DNA of 64,000 nt from Drechmeria coniospora (lineage: Eukaryota; Ascomycota; Sordariomycetes; Hypocreales; Ophiocordycipitaceae): positions 1,488,001-1,552,000 of the forward strand of contig NC_054391.1 of NCBI RefSeq assembly GCF_001625195.1. Direction: 5' to 3'. This document shows positions 32,419-44,628 of the stretch, piece after piece. Each line of letters opens with the position of its first letter. The first letter of the stretch is position 1. The position numbers and the translations under genes are program-made. Under the pieces are notes generated by a model. That model saw only the letters and a list, made by a program, of their open reading frames with translations. It was not told the DNA's origin and made no database searches.

Positions 32419-35273
32419 TCACATCGCGATGCATTCCATGCCGTACATCGCTCTCTCGACGCCTTTCTTCACGGCGTACCAGTCAGCCCTGCGCTGAGCG
32501 TAATCGTAGACCTCTTCGGCGCGAAAGACGCCACCGAAACGGTCCCCGTCGGCGATGACGGCGGCCATGTCGCGCGCATGCGAGGCGTCGATGAGGTAGA
32601 TCTGGCTGAGCTCGCGGAGTGCGGCAAAGTAGGCAATGAGGTCCTGGTTGCGCAGGGAACGGGCGTAGTCGGCATAGTGGTTCATGTCGGCGATGAGCTT
32701 GATGGAGCCGACGGTGCTGATGCGCTGTCGCTTGAGGTGCTTGCAGATGGCGGCGAAGAGTCGCTGGCCAACTTCGGCGTTGAAGACGTCGAGCATGGCC
32801 TTGTCGGTCGTGCCGACCAGCATATTGGTGTGAGCTGAGACAAGCTCGACGATGCGACGCGCCGTCGGCGTCGGTCCAATGTCGGGCTCTGACGCCGACA
32901 TTGAAGCCACCTTCGATCCGGCCTTGTCGCCGGTGTCAGGGGCCGGATTGTAGTCCGTCGGTTGCTGCGTCATGCTGTGCAGGTATTCCACCTCATCCAT
33001 GAGCACATCGATGCCCTTGTTGAGACCGGCCGCGACGCTCTCGTCGAGCATCTGCTCAAACTTCTTCTTGGCAAGGCCGGCTGGGTCCAGGAAGTCGTTT
33101 TTGTCGGCAATCTTGGGCGTCACCAGTTGCTGTTCGTAGAAGACATCAATCATCTGCGATATCAGGTCACCGACGTTGACGAGCTCGATGAACGTGACGA
33201 GTGGAGCGACCCCCTGTTGGTTGTGATCGCTGACCTCCCGCGGATTGTAATGCGACAGGTGGTCGACGGCCGTGTCGAAGCCGGGCTTGACGTGTCGCAG
33301 GCCCAGGATGCGCAGGAGGACGACGAACATGTTCGCGCACTGCTCCCGTGCCTCGCCGCCGACCTGCCCCCCCAAGGGGATCAGAACTGCAGCCCGTCCT
33401 AAACTCGTCTTGGCCATGTGCACCAGGCTCAAGGCCACCTCGATGCTGCAGAGAGACTTGATCCCTTCGAGCTTGGACGCCATTAGGGCTGCCTTGGCCG
33501 CCAGCTCATCCGTCGGCGCCTTGCCGGGCATCATCGGGCTAGCTCTACCCCCCATCGTCGGCGTCTCTGGCCGGGATGGCAGCGGCGTGGCCGCTCGGGA
33601 GCCATAGGCCGTCGACGGAGCGAGCGTCGACGGCTTCGTCGTCGCAAATGACGAGCCCAACGTCACCGGCATCATGACCACCTTCTTGAAAGAGCTCAGG
33701 AAATCCTTCTTTTCAGCCGACCGGTTGATGTTGGCCATGAAGTAGGACTCGAGCGTCGAATCCTCGTCCGACAGCTTCCTTTCCCACTGCGATACCTCCA
33801 TCTCGGCGAGTTTGGTGAAAAACTCCAGTTCATCTTGCAGATACAAATCAAGGTGCGGCTCGAATATCCTCAGCGACAGCTCCGTCGCCCGCTCTGCCAC
33901 CTCCTTTTTCGATTCCATCGGAGGCGTGAGCGACCGAAAGAAGCGCGACGTCTGCTCGAAGACTCCCGAGACAGCCTTGAGGTAGGCACCAGTGCTCCGC
34001 CTGTGGCATTCGTCGAATAGGGACGTTGTGAGCTCGACGATGATGTCTTCCGTCACCTTTGTCGTAAGACCCCAGAACACGGTGGCAGGCTCCGGGAAGA
34101 CTCGCTGCACGATGGCTGCCTGTTCGTTCAGTTTCGCCAACAGGCCCTCGAGGAAGCGTCGCGAAGGCTCGAGTGAGATGTCGTCGGGGTTCCCTGTGCC
34201 ACCACGAAAGCACTCGGCCGGGCTGAAGGCCAGGTCCCTGTCATCGAATATCGGATGGTTCTGGATAAAATGGTCGGCACCGGCACCGGCACCGTTAAGA
34301 GTGTGCAGCACGTGACCGTACCGTCTCATTCTCCCATCAACGTCCCAGAGCTCGAAAGCCTGCTCGAACTCGCGCAGGACGGCGGTCTCGAAGATGGTGG
34401 TCATCGACGCGAGCCTCTGTGCCCGGTCAATGCAGCCGAGCGACCAGTCGCTCTTGGCAAACTTTTTGAGATTCGCCAGCATCCGTGCTTGCTTTTCCGG
34501 GTCACGAAAGGCTTTGAAGATTATCGGATCCGCGTGGCTCTTCGCCTTCATCACGTCGAGATAGAATGGCGCGAGCGCACTGTATACCTTTCCGTATTCC
34601 TGTCTCGCACCACCTCGGACGCTCTTGACGTGGTTGAAAACGTCGAGGTAGGTGTCACCGCCAGCATCAGCGTTGGCGCTGGCGTTGGCGTTGGTGTTGG
34701 TGTTGGTATTGGTATTGATGTTGGTATTGACGTTGGCGTTGTTGTTTGCGTTTGCGTTGGCCGGGCTGCCGACGGCCATGGTTTCGAAGCCATCCCGGAG
34801 GTCGGACAAGGCCCGCCGCCGCTTCTCCTGTTCGGTTGATGCGTCGAACAATGTTGCTGCTACTGCTTGCTTGTCGCCACCGCCGGCTCCGTGCGATTGG
34901 GCGGCGGCCGCGCGCTCAGCCGCCTCGCGTTCTCGTCGTCGTCGTATCGATTCTTCGAACCGCCGTCGGGCTTCCCGCTCGTCCCAGCATCCCATGGCTT
35001 TCAGGCGCGAAACCCATCTCGTGTCATCATAGACCATCTCCTGCAGCCGTCGACACGACTGGGCGACCCGCATCTGATCCCCGATCGGCAAGTAGTCGAG
35101 GATTGCCACCATGATTTCTGCGTTTCGTCAGAACATCGCTCGTGTCCCCTGCAGGATGCAATAGGTGCCCGCATACCTGCGGGGAGCCTCGACCTTGTGT
35201 CGATCATCTCCGTCGCCTGCAGGGCACTGAGGATGCCAGCGCCTCGACGGGCGCCATTCTTGTTCCTGTTCAT
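32419..35273 (-). CDS. RCY1: recyclin-1 (F-box protein with Sec10-like C-terminus)
   Basis: Proposed exons on the minus strand: 35273-35177 and 35117-32419; 931 residues. Rcy1 is an F-box protein acting in endocytic recycling and growth at polarised sites. The F-box is created by the splice: SRLPAEIMVAILDYLPIGDQ, about residues 30-75. Then comes a charged stretch (RRRREREAAERAAAA) and an Asn/Ala/Thr repeat (34640-34760). From about residue 190 to the end runs the Sec10-like helical region typical of recyclins (blocks SDWSLGCIDRAQRLASMTTI and HFIQNHPIFDDRDL). The start MNRNKNGARRGAGILSALQ was chosen as the only in-frame ATG before the F-box in exon 1. Confidence 0.88.
34640..34760. repeat. degenerate GTTGGC/GTTGGT hexamer repeat inside RCY1
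   Basis: Runs of GTTGGC, GTTGGT and GTATTG words on the plus strand encode an Asn-rich NANANxNTNTNT-type tract on the minus strand. It sits between the F-box and Sec10-like regions, a likely flexible linker of variable length. Confidence 0.8.
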
Positions 35274-35832
35274 TTCGTCCTGCTTCTTTGTGTCGTGCTC
35301 GCGATGCCACTCGGCTGCTGGCGTCGTCTACTTGGCGTTTTCGGCAATCAAAGTATGCATTTTCGACGTTGTATTTGCTACTAGGTACTGTAGTACCGAA
35401 GTGAAGTTGAAAAGCGGCTGAAACCGCTCACGGAAGGCGTCGGCATCAAGCTTTGGGCCCCTCTTGGGTGGACGGAAGTGGATGCGTGACGTATCTTGCA
35501 AGCGGTGCTCCATTATCTGCCTACCCTAGACCAGACCCGAATCACGATCATGGATAGCCGATGCCGCCATTCCAGCCCTATTGGGACTCTTGTGTTGCCC
35601 GGCTTTGTTACATTACGGTGATATCTTGTGCTTTTCATAGCGTCTAGAAAAATAGAAAAATAGAAGAAAAAATAACACGGGTGCTTCGATTTTTCGACCT
35701 TGCCGAATGCCTTCTATCCATACTCCAGTCAACCAACAAGAGACTCAACGCGTCAGGGCCAGTTCTCTGTGTACCCGCCATCCCAACCCCAACGCAACCT
35801 TCCCGACAGGTCCGAGATGCAAGTGCTTCGGC
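35274..35832. other. spacer between HOM3 3' end and RCY1 start
   Basis: 559 bp between two minus-strand genes, so it should hold the RCY1 promoter and HOM3 terminator. A 61-codon minus-strand frame from 35513 has no recognisable content. Confidence 0.45.
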
Positions 35833-37808
35833 TCAATCCAGAAAGGTAAACAGGTGTGTATGCAACACGTTCATGGCACGGGTGGCGTCTCGCGAGTTAA
35901 TGACGCAAGAGATGTTGATTTCACTTGCCCCTGCATAACCAACGTCAGCTGCTCGGCTCGCACGACAACGGCAGTATGGAGCGACCGGTGGCGCACCTTG
36001 TGAAATCATCTCGAGGTTGACGTTATGCTCGCCCAGCGTCGAAAACATCTTGCCGGCGACACCGACCATGTTCTTCATATCGGCGCCGACGAGGCTGAGG
36101 ATGGCCATGTCGGACAGGACGCTAACCTCGCCACATTCGGCCAAGGACTCCTTGGCTTTGACAAAGGCGTCGACCTGCGTACTTCCCGAGTGGATGGCAA
36201 GGGAGACGTGCACCTCGCTGGTGGAGATGAGGTCGACGGAAATGGAATGCTCGTCGAGAATGGAAAAGACGTGGGCGAAGAAGCCATGGGAGATGGATCG
36301 CTTGTTGGAGCGGACGTTGATGACGCTGATGTGGTCCTTTATTGTCACCGCCGTAGGTCGCTTGGGGTTCTTGGGAGGATGTGCCTGCGAGGGGCCGGAA
36401 CGGCGAAGCTGATGGCTCGCTGACTGAACAGGGTCCGGTAGGACCACAGTGCCGTTGCCGCGGGGGTTCTTGACGTTCTTGATGCGAATCGGGATCGGAG
36501 GCTGGGCGCGGATGACCTGGTCCATGGTAAGGTGATGAATGACCTCGGAGCCGTAAAACGTCAACTCGGCCGCCTCAGAGGGGGTGATGGAGGGCAGAAG
36601 CCTTGCTGTGGGGACCTTGGAGGGGTCGGCGGTGAATATGCCGTCCACCTCCTTCCAGATTTGAAGCTCCTCGGCCTTGAGACTGACGGCACAGAGAGCG
36701 GCGCAGAGGTCGGTGTAGCCGCGGCCAATGTCGCCATCGATGAGGCTGCCGGGGATGTTACCGAAGAAGCCGGTGACGACGGGGACGCGGCCCTCGCAGG
36801 CGCTCAGCTTTCTCGAAAAGGCCAAGATGGCGGCCTTGTAGAAGCTTGCGTCGAGCTGGGAGACGGCATCGTAGTGCAGCGCATCGCAGAGGTCGACATA
36901 TTCGGCATCGACACCCTACGGGAACGGGACGACGGTTAGTGCGGCCCCGTCGATGCTGGGCCACTGATGGGCGATGGACAGGAATGGGGATACGAACCAC
37001 ATCCGATAAGAGGACGGTCATGAAGCGACAGGCCAGCCTCTCGCCAAAGCTGATGACACGGTCCTTGGCTCTCGAGTTGATCTCGAGATTGAAGCGCTTG
37101 GCAGCAATGATGTATTCGATGAGTTCCTGGCATTCTTCCTCGATCTTCTTCGTGAGAGAATCCCGCAGATTTGGGTCGCGGACGAATGATTTTGCAGCAA
37201 AGACGTGATCGTTGCAAATATCCATGATGAGGCTCCTGGCCTGCTCGACGAGGGACTGCGGCTCATCCTCGCAGCTGGCAGCGTAGGCAGCGCCAACATT
37301 TTTGAGCTTGTTGTAGACGCCCAACAACCTGTCGGCCACGGTTAGAATGAAAGGAGGACAAGAGGCGAGGGTGAGGGCGAGCGGAAAAGGGGCGGGACGA
37401 GATGAAGCCGAGAAAGTAGGAGGTTGGGCACGTGAAGCAGTAGGCGTAACAGGCGTAGGATCGCTCACCGACTGGTCGTGCCCTCGGCTTTCTTGCCGGT
37501 GCTCCTGGCCGAGCAAACGACGACGACTCGATTCCGGGATAGGCTGGCTCTGGAAAAAAAGGTTAGGATGCCATTGGCCTCTGGAGGGAGAGCAAGCCTA
37601 CTTGACAATGTCTTTGGCTATCTGTCATGGCAGGTGAGTCAGTCAACAACGGCCGGCAACCCAACGGACGTATGCTGCACGCTGTGGGAGTTGTTGAGCG
37701 GGTGCCAGTTGAACGTACCTTTTCTGGGAATTTGCCGACGCTCGTGCCGCCGAATTTTTGGATGATCCAGCCCAGATTCGAGGCATTGCTGTAGGTTGAG
37801 CTCACCAT
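35833..37808 (-). CDS. HOM3: aspartate kinase (aspartokinase)
   Basis: First enzyme of the aspartate pathway to threonine, methionine and isoleucine. Proposed exons on the minus strand: 37808-37719, 37621-37602, 37549-37469, 37328-36998, 36915-35997, 35930-35833; 512 residues, close to yeast Hom3. The nucleotide motif KFGGTSVGKF is at residues 18-27. Joining the 20-nt second exon gives IAKDIVKASLSRNRVVVVCS, then ARSTGKKAEGTTSR. Later blocks are FMTVLLSDVGVDAEYVDL, VPVVTGFFGNIPGSLIDGDI (with the expected Gly loop) and GRGYTDLCAAL. Two ACT domains form the C-terminus, where threonine feedback normally acts. The last intron (66 bp) is stop-free and of length 3n; removing it restores MISQGASEINISCVI. 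Confidence 0.93.
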
Positions 37809-38316
37809 GTTTGCGATGCTTGCCTTGCTGGTCTTGCACCGTTGATCGGCGCTTCGAAACCGTAGGTCAATGCCGGCCCGAGCTCCGATGTCGGCACGTC
37901 TCCGGTCGGGAGGGCCAAGAGCAAATGACGGTGGACTTCTGTCGAAGAAACGGGGCGGTGTAGAGATCTACTTATACGTGCGTCCAATGGAGGATGGCAT
38001 GAAGAGAGGATGGACTGCGGTTGTGTTCTGTTCGAGTACGTGAGTCGACTGGGCAAGTAGTAAAAGTTCGAGATAGGTCCGACAGGTGGCACGGAAGAGT
38101 GGGGCATTTGACTGTGCTGCAGCCTGCAACGGGTGGCGACGCCGAATACGACGAATACCACCTATTAATTACTTTGTCGAGTGCTAGAAGCTGCTACGCT
38201 TGACAATGCTGTTACCTAGGTACTGAGGTATCTGGGACGGAATAGCCCCTAGCGTACCATCTAGGTCCCTCCACAGCAGCAGTGGTATATCACCGCTACT
38301 GTACGGAGTAAGTACA

Positions 38317-38350
38317 GAATCGTTACCTCAGTAGAATCGTTACCTCAGTA
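38317..38350. repeat. 17-bp perfect tandem duplication
   Basis: GAATCGTTACCTCAGTA at 38317-38333 is repeated immediately at 38334-38350. It follows a TACGGAGTA motif (38302-38310). Confidence 0.9.
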
Positions 38351-39113
38351 ATGTTCCGTACTAGGCACTAGGCACTTAATTAGCAGGCGGCACTACGTAC
38401 ATACTACTAGGTGCCAACCTAGTACTGACAGGTGCGGAGTACAAGCACTCCGTACATACTCCGTGTACTTCATTACTTGCGTCGACGCTTTCGTCAAAAA
38501 GCCAAATCCGCGCAGTCTGCCAGAGTTGCAACGACGGCAAATTACGTGAAATACGAATACATGTACGGAGTGCGGAGTACATAACTTGTACATGATAAAT
38601 ACTCGAATGCATCAGCTCCAAATGGACGCGATTGAGACAATAATAAAACATCTAGGCAGCCACCATCATTCTATCTGCAGGCACATGTAGGTGTAGGTAT
38701 CTCCGGTACGGAGTACGAGATACATACTTAGTTACGTATCAGTCAGTATCCGTACCTCAGAACTGGAAGAGCGAGCTCGGGTGTGGGTAGAAAAAAGGAG
38801 AACAGAACCAACGGCCAAATCCCCTCCCCCGGAATGGTGCAACGACATGGCCTGTGGCTGGCTGGACGTTTCTGGGACCATGGGTCTTGATGCGCCCATA
38901 CGAATGCATCCTGGACCTGCTCAACATCTTCGCTGCCTAAAGTACATGTTCAATAGCGAGTAATACGGCACATTTAAGTAAAGTACTTGCGGGACATACC
39001 TACCTCGCAATACGTGCCTGGAGGTTCAAATATAAACGTGCGTACTTGCACATGTGTAACATGTCTGTCTCAGGTGTAATAACCACTTATTGAACTCGGC
39101 AATAGAACCCCAT

Positions 39114-39130
39114 GTACTCCGTACTCCGTA
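39114..39130. repeat. two overlapping copies of GTACTCCGTA
   Basis: The 10-mer occurs at 39114-39123 and 39121-39130, sharing GTA. This suggests spread by tandem copying of the motif. Confidence 0.85.
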
Positions 39131-40050
39131 CCGTACCGTATTGCTACACACTTATCTACAGTGGTACTTATACGTATAGTACTTGCCTTGGTAGGCAGTG
39201 CAAGATCCAAAGACTTTCGACCGCGCCTGTCAGTGACGGGCAGCAGCTGGCCTGGCTGTAGCAGCATGCCATCACGGACATCTCGCAGAGACGATGAAAT
39301 GAATTATGCCTTGTACAGTGTATGTGGCATGTAGGGGCTTCCCATTTCCACGGAGGAACTTGTCTGGTCATGCTCGAATCATCAACATCATCTCTCCTCC
39401 TCTGCTCCATATTTCCAACCACGATTGTCACGAGCTCGTAGCATCCTGCCAACACCAACCCGGGCACGCAATTCCATGCATACCCTGCCGCAACACGTCC
39501 CCAAAAGTCTCGCCACCTCCCCTAAGAAGACAAAAAAAAAGAAGAAAAAAATATCCTAGACGTTACAAAATTGGAGTCGATACTCGTACAACAGCCTGGG
39601 CGTACGCATACGCCAACCGTGCCGGTGCCGACACCGATACACGCAACGGGAGAAAAGGACCACTCAAGGTAAATTCCAAGTCCAAGTCCAACCAAGTCCA
39701 AACCGGCATGGCATGGCTCCGTTAGCATGGCCCGTTGCGCGCAGGATCAGACTCAGGCATAAAACCTCCAGGCGTCAGTCGTCAGGTCTTGTCCTCATCC
39801 CATCCGTTATCTCCTTCCATCTCATCGTTTCTTGATTAGTATGCGTCAGTGTGTGTGCGCGCGTGTGTGCAGTGCCGTGGCAGTGCAAAATCCCCCAAAC
39901 GCCGCCGCCTTTTCCCATCCGTCATGCTTCCTTGATTGACCCTTGCTACCTTTGGTCCGTATCGAGTGTCGAGTGTCGAGCATCGAGCATCGAGCGTTGA
40001 TTGTCGGGCGCCGGTTGCCGGCGAATGCGCCGTGCGGGTCGGCGAACGGC

Positions 40051-42784
40051 TCAGATGCCAGCCGCCACCGTCGAAAGTTCCGCCGCCGCCGCCATGGCCA
40101 CGTTCTCAGAGCCCGTGTAGGTATACTTGTCCATGGGGAACTCCTCTTCCGGTGTCCGGATGCCGATCCCGCTGTCGTCATGCGGATCACCGCCGCTCAG
40201 GCCCATCGACGCCTGGTTGCCGCTTGGCGGTGGAGGAAAAGGGGCTCGTCCGGGTTGCGAGTGCGAGACGTTGGGCAAGTTCAGGCCATCGCTGCCGCTG
40301 CTGTATCGGGAGTTGGGCCGGCTCGTCGTCTCCTTGATGGCTTCCTCCGGGTTCGCATTCGTCAGGCTGCTCGAGCTCGGCTGTCGAGCCTTCTGCTTCA
40401 TGAAGCCGCCTTGGGCCGCGAGAAAGCAGATCATCTCGTCCACCCACGTCTTCGTCACCCACCAGGAGCCAAAGCTCTTCCCCTGGGCGAGCGTGAGGTC
40501 GCGCATCACCGCCGTGCCGACCCTCTCGACGCACCAGAGGATATCGGTGTGGGAGGCGTACGGAAACTTCTCAGGCAGGCTCTGGAGGAAGCCGACCCAC
40601 CTGTCGAGGACGTTCTGGCCCGTCGAGTGGCCGCTGCTGTGCTCATCCGACCGTCGCCCGTTTCGTGATGTGACGTCCCCATAAATCGTCAAGCATTCCA
40701 CCTCCCACGGGACGTTGGCGGGGTCCAGCAGGTCACGGATCTCCGTCACCAGGAGGTCGACGACGTCATCCATCGCCTGGATCGGTATACACTCGGCGAG
40801 CTTGCGCGCTCGGATCAGCGTGATCCAGTCGACATACATCTGGTCACGGTTGGCCGGGTTCGACAGCATGTTGGCTGCCGCGTGCGCCGTGAGGTTGACG
40901 CGTAGTGCGCGATCCAGCAAACCGGCAAAGATGGCCGCCGGCGCTTCCTTGGCCGCGTAGACATGCTGCGGTTGCCCCTGCAACGCCTCACGGATGTGCG
41001 GCACGAGCCGCTGCGAGATGTTGCGGAGCGTATCCAGAACCTGCTTGGGGACCACCTGCAGCGTCAGGGCCGCGATGATGCTCATCATTCGTTGGTACAG
41101 GATGTAGTCGCATCCTTCTATCCACGGTGCCAAGGCCTCGTTGCAAAACAACTTCTGCACCGGCATCGTCAGAGTCCCCTGGAAGGAAGTGTACAGATGA
41201 AAGAACGTCTTCTCTCGGCAGTATCGGATGCATTCGATGAGGGACGTGCAGTGAGACCGATACAGGGCCGAGAGTGACTTTGCGGCATCCGGATCCGTCC
41301 CCGGCGGTAGGTACGGCTCGATGGCCGGGAGCGTGACCGGCTCCGACTGCTGCGTCGTCGTCTCATCGGCCGACGGAAAGGAAAGCTCCAACGGCGTCTT
41401 CGTCGACGTCGATCGAATCGTCTCGAAGCTTGCTATCTCGGGATGATTGTAGAGGGCATGGCATGTGCCGGCTGTCGATGGGGGATGACCACTGTTCTTC
41501 TGAGCCTGCGTCACCGACTTGGCGGAAGGCACGAGCCCGCGGGTGGCCGTCGCGTTCGATTGGGATCGAGGTCTAGCATATGCGTATCAGGACGAGGCCC
41601 TTCTTCGTCGCTCGACAGAACCGTCCGTTCCAAACGTACCTGAAACTTGGCGGGAAGCTCTTGGCTTCGGGTAGCGGACGCGGTGCAGGCGGCTGCGAGT
41701 CACGAGCATCCGCCTGGTCCTCGACCAGTGCGAAGTTGACATAATGATATTTCGACTCTCCGCGGACACCGAGCCGGCGTGTCTTGAGTCCCGGGAACAG
41801 AACGCGAACGAGCTTCCCGAAACTAGCGGGGTTGAGAACGGTGATCCTCTCGGTGGCACAACGCGATGCGTAGTTGGCATAAACGCGGCCTCGAGGGACG
41901 GATCCCTTGCCCTTGGAGCAGACAGAATTGATCCTGGAGGCCGCCGTGTCAGCAGGTTCAGACGAAACAACATGGGTTCGGGTCCGTCCAAAGACGAAGG
42001 CGAGAGGCAGGGAGGAGACGAACCATAGCATGGCAAAGACCTGGCGGGTGCGTTCCGAGTTGGGCCCCCGCTCGTTACCATGCAGCTCGCTGGCAACATC
42101 TTCGAGCTGACGATGTCGGTTTGCGCTGAACAAGTGCCTCATCTCGAGTTCGTTGTTGGCGCTCGACCGGGTTGCATGCTTTGCAGCGCCGCCGGCGCCG
42201 GCAATGGAGTCACCATCGTCACCATCGTCGCGATCGAGCATTTGGCTGTCACCCTCTGTGAAGCTCGCATTTCCGCCGTATTGGTGGTTCGGGAGCGGGT
42301 GTCTTGCCGCAACGTGCTGCTGCGGCGGCGGTTGTTGGTAGGAGATGTGATGATGATGGGCCATGGGTGCTGGCATCGATCCGTCCATGGGAAAATCGTG
42401 GTTGGCCGACTGCATGTGGGTCGCGGCCTGGAGAATCATGTCTTCGGGAGACATCTGGGCGGTCGAGTTCATCGGCTTGTCGTGGCCGTGATCGTTAGGT
42501 ATCCATTGACCCGCGTACATGGCCGTGTTGCCGGCAAAGGCAGAATGCTCCATGCTGGGCTGGGCGGCGGCGCTGTGGACGGAGGTTGTCGACGCTCGTG
42601 ATTGGGGTCGCTTCCTGGATTGGACCTGAACAGCGGCTGCGGCGGCACCTCGCGCCGCGGGATTGTCTAGAGGAGAAAATGATTAGATGGCGGTTCACGC
42701 AAGTACCCAACCCATCTGCAATTGGCAGATTCTATTCTTCATCCCTCGGCGGCAAGCTGTGCGGGGGAACGAACCTTGCTCCAT
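40051..42784 (-). CDS. RFX-family transcription factor
   Basis: Proposed exons on the minus strand: 42784-42775, 42666-42024, 41933-41640, 41572-40051; 822 residues. The first exon codes only MEQ plus one base. The N-terminus is Ala/Gln/His/Met-rich and low in complexity. The winged-helix RFX DNA-binding domain spans about residues 200-285: ERTRQVFAMLW joins INSVCSKGKGSVPRGRVYAN, then NPASFGKLVRVLFPGLKTRR and GVRGESKYHYVNF. The C-terminal half holds the extended conserved region of fungal RFX proteins (for example SLIECIRYCREKTFFHLY). Fungal relatives include yeast Crt1/Rfx1 (DNA-damage response) and factors in cell division and conidiation; which role applies here is unknown. The 90-bp intron at 42023-41934 lies inside the DNA-binding domain and is stop-free. 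Confidence 0.9.
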
Positions 42785-44628
42785 GCTGAAGGCACTGTTG
42801 TGATCGGCGCTGTACGAACTTGGGGAACTACCGAACAACAAACATTGGTGGCCAAGACGAGTCCGACAAACAGCACCTGGTTAGGAAAGACGGGACGGGA
42901 CGGAAGCAAAAGCACAAAGATGAGAGATGCCGACGCAGCGCTATTGATTCTGTCGCAATATATCCCGTCGAGCGCGCGCTTCCTGGTCCTGGGCAGTGGT
43001 GATGTCGACCTGCTGCTGCTGGCCTGTTGTGTTTGTGGTATTTTCTGTTGCGAGGCCAACGGCAGAGTGGAGGTGAAAAGGAAAGCACGGGGGCTGGTCG
43101 GCGCTGGCGAGCAGCTGACTTGGGAGGGGGAAGGGGTGGGGTGGACTGGTACGTACCCTCCAATTGGTCCACCAGCTGAGCCGGACCAAAACACAAGCCA
43201 AAACAAAAGGGCTGTTGTGTTATGCCTCTCTCTTCCCTTCTGTTGTTTGTTGGTTTAGGTAAGCACGAACGAAGGTTAATTACCTGGAATTCCAGATCCC
43301 CAGCAGTCTCTCCCACCATCCGTCATCCATCGAGGAGAGGAAATGCGGGGCAATTCTGCTGGAAGGCTTTCAAGTTCCGGGACACCATAACAGAACCGGC
43401 GCAAAACAAACATTTATCCATCCAGTGGCCAAACGAACAACACCGCCGTTCACAGCTGTACATGACCGTAAATAACTTGCTCCTACACCGCCGTAGTACA
43501 TAAGGCGGCACCGTATTCACTCAAGGTACATGTATTTCTACAATACGTCTTGTACGAGTGTACTTTCACTGTACATGTACATACCAATTGCTAGGTATAA
43601 TACAATTCATGGGACATGGCACTTGCAGATACTTCCCTACCTTGGCACTTGGTAGGTATGTTCCGCACAGGACAGTTTGTCTTCATTGCCTATGACGGGT
43701 GAAAAACGTAGGTCTTGTCCGTCCGTATTGAAATATGCCCATCTGCCCGTCTGGGTTACATGTATGAGCGCAGAGGTGACGTTTCTACGACACACCGCCA
43801 ACGTTCTAGAGATCCGACAAAAGCAACATTCAACGCAAACATTATGAGGCACTAGCATGTTCGAATAGTTGTGGTGTACGGAGTAGCTGGAGTACGTACC
43901 GAAATGTCATGATATCCGCATTAGGCGACAAGTTGCCATAAGTACCTGCACCAACAAGTAACCTACCTGCATGTATGTAATGAAGCAGTACTTGCAAGCA
44001 CGGAATTGGTTCATCTTACGCAGGGGCAAGTAACACAGAGTACGGAGTACATGTATTCATGTCCGTCATACTTGTACTTGTGTACAGAGAAGTACTTGTA
44101 CAAACCTGTTGGTACGGTCTCGATCGCCCCCCTTACATACGAAGTGCTCAAGTACTTGCATACGGCACGAAAGTGGGAGCCAAGCAAGCCAAGCAAGCCT
44201 ATCTTGAACCTTCTGCGGGGGAGGTGATACGGTGACTTGTTGCCGCAGAATATCCGATGCTAAGGCTCTGGTAATTTCTCTCCGCTTCTCCGTATGTAGG
44301 AACTAAAACCCTAACAACCCCGCGCCGATCTTTGTCCCCACCTGCAAGGGAGATACGGGAACACATGTCAGCAACCACATGTCCAGCTCGCCGTTTGATC
44401 ACCTAGTACTTGCCACCTACCTCATTCATTCATCACCTTGCACGTCAATTGCACAGGCCGCACATCAAACATCAACACCTCCCGTCATATTCCTTCTCCT
44501 TCCCTCCCAGCTGTATCTAAGCCAATATTGCCGAGTGAAGCTTTGAAGCCACGCCTGTGATACAATCAGCACCTTTTCGGCTTGCTTCGCCACTGAAATC
44601 CACATCCGAGCTTCCGCGCACCGCCAAC
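42785..44628. other. divergent spacer RFX gene / YOP1
   Basis: About 1.84 kb. GTAC-rich between 43520 and 44110, with a TACGGAGTAC at 44041. A GCCAAGCAA direct repeat occurs at about 44181-44198. Upstream ORFs near 42739-43319 lie in what is probably the RFX promoter and leader and show no domain. Confidence 0.45.

Larger units (their letters stand above)
37809..40050. other. gene-poor spacer with motif islands
   Basis: About 2.2 kb between HOM3 start and the RFX gene's stop. TACGGAGTAC copies at 38707 and 39114/39121 (overlapping), a 17-bp tandem duplication at 38317-38350, and dense GTAC words at 38280-38720. Small GAGTGTC/GAGCATC repeats lie at 39960-40000. No gene is supported. Confidence 0.45.
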
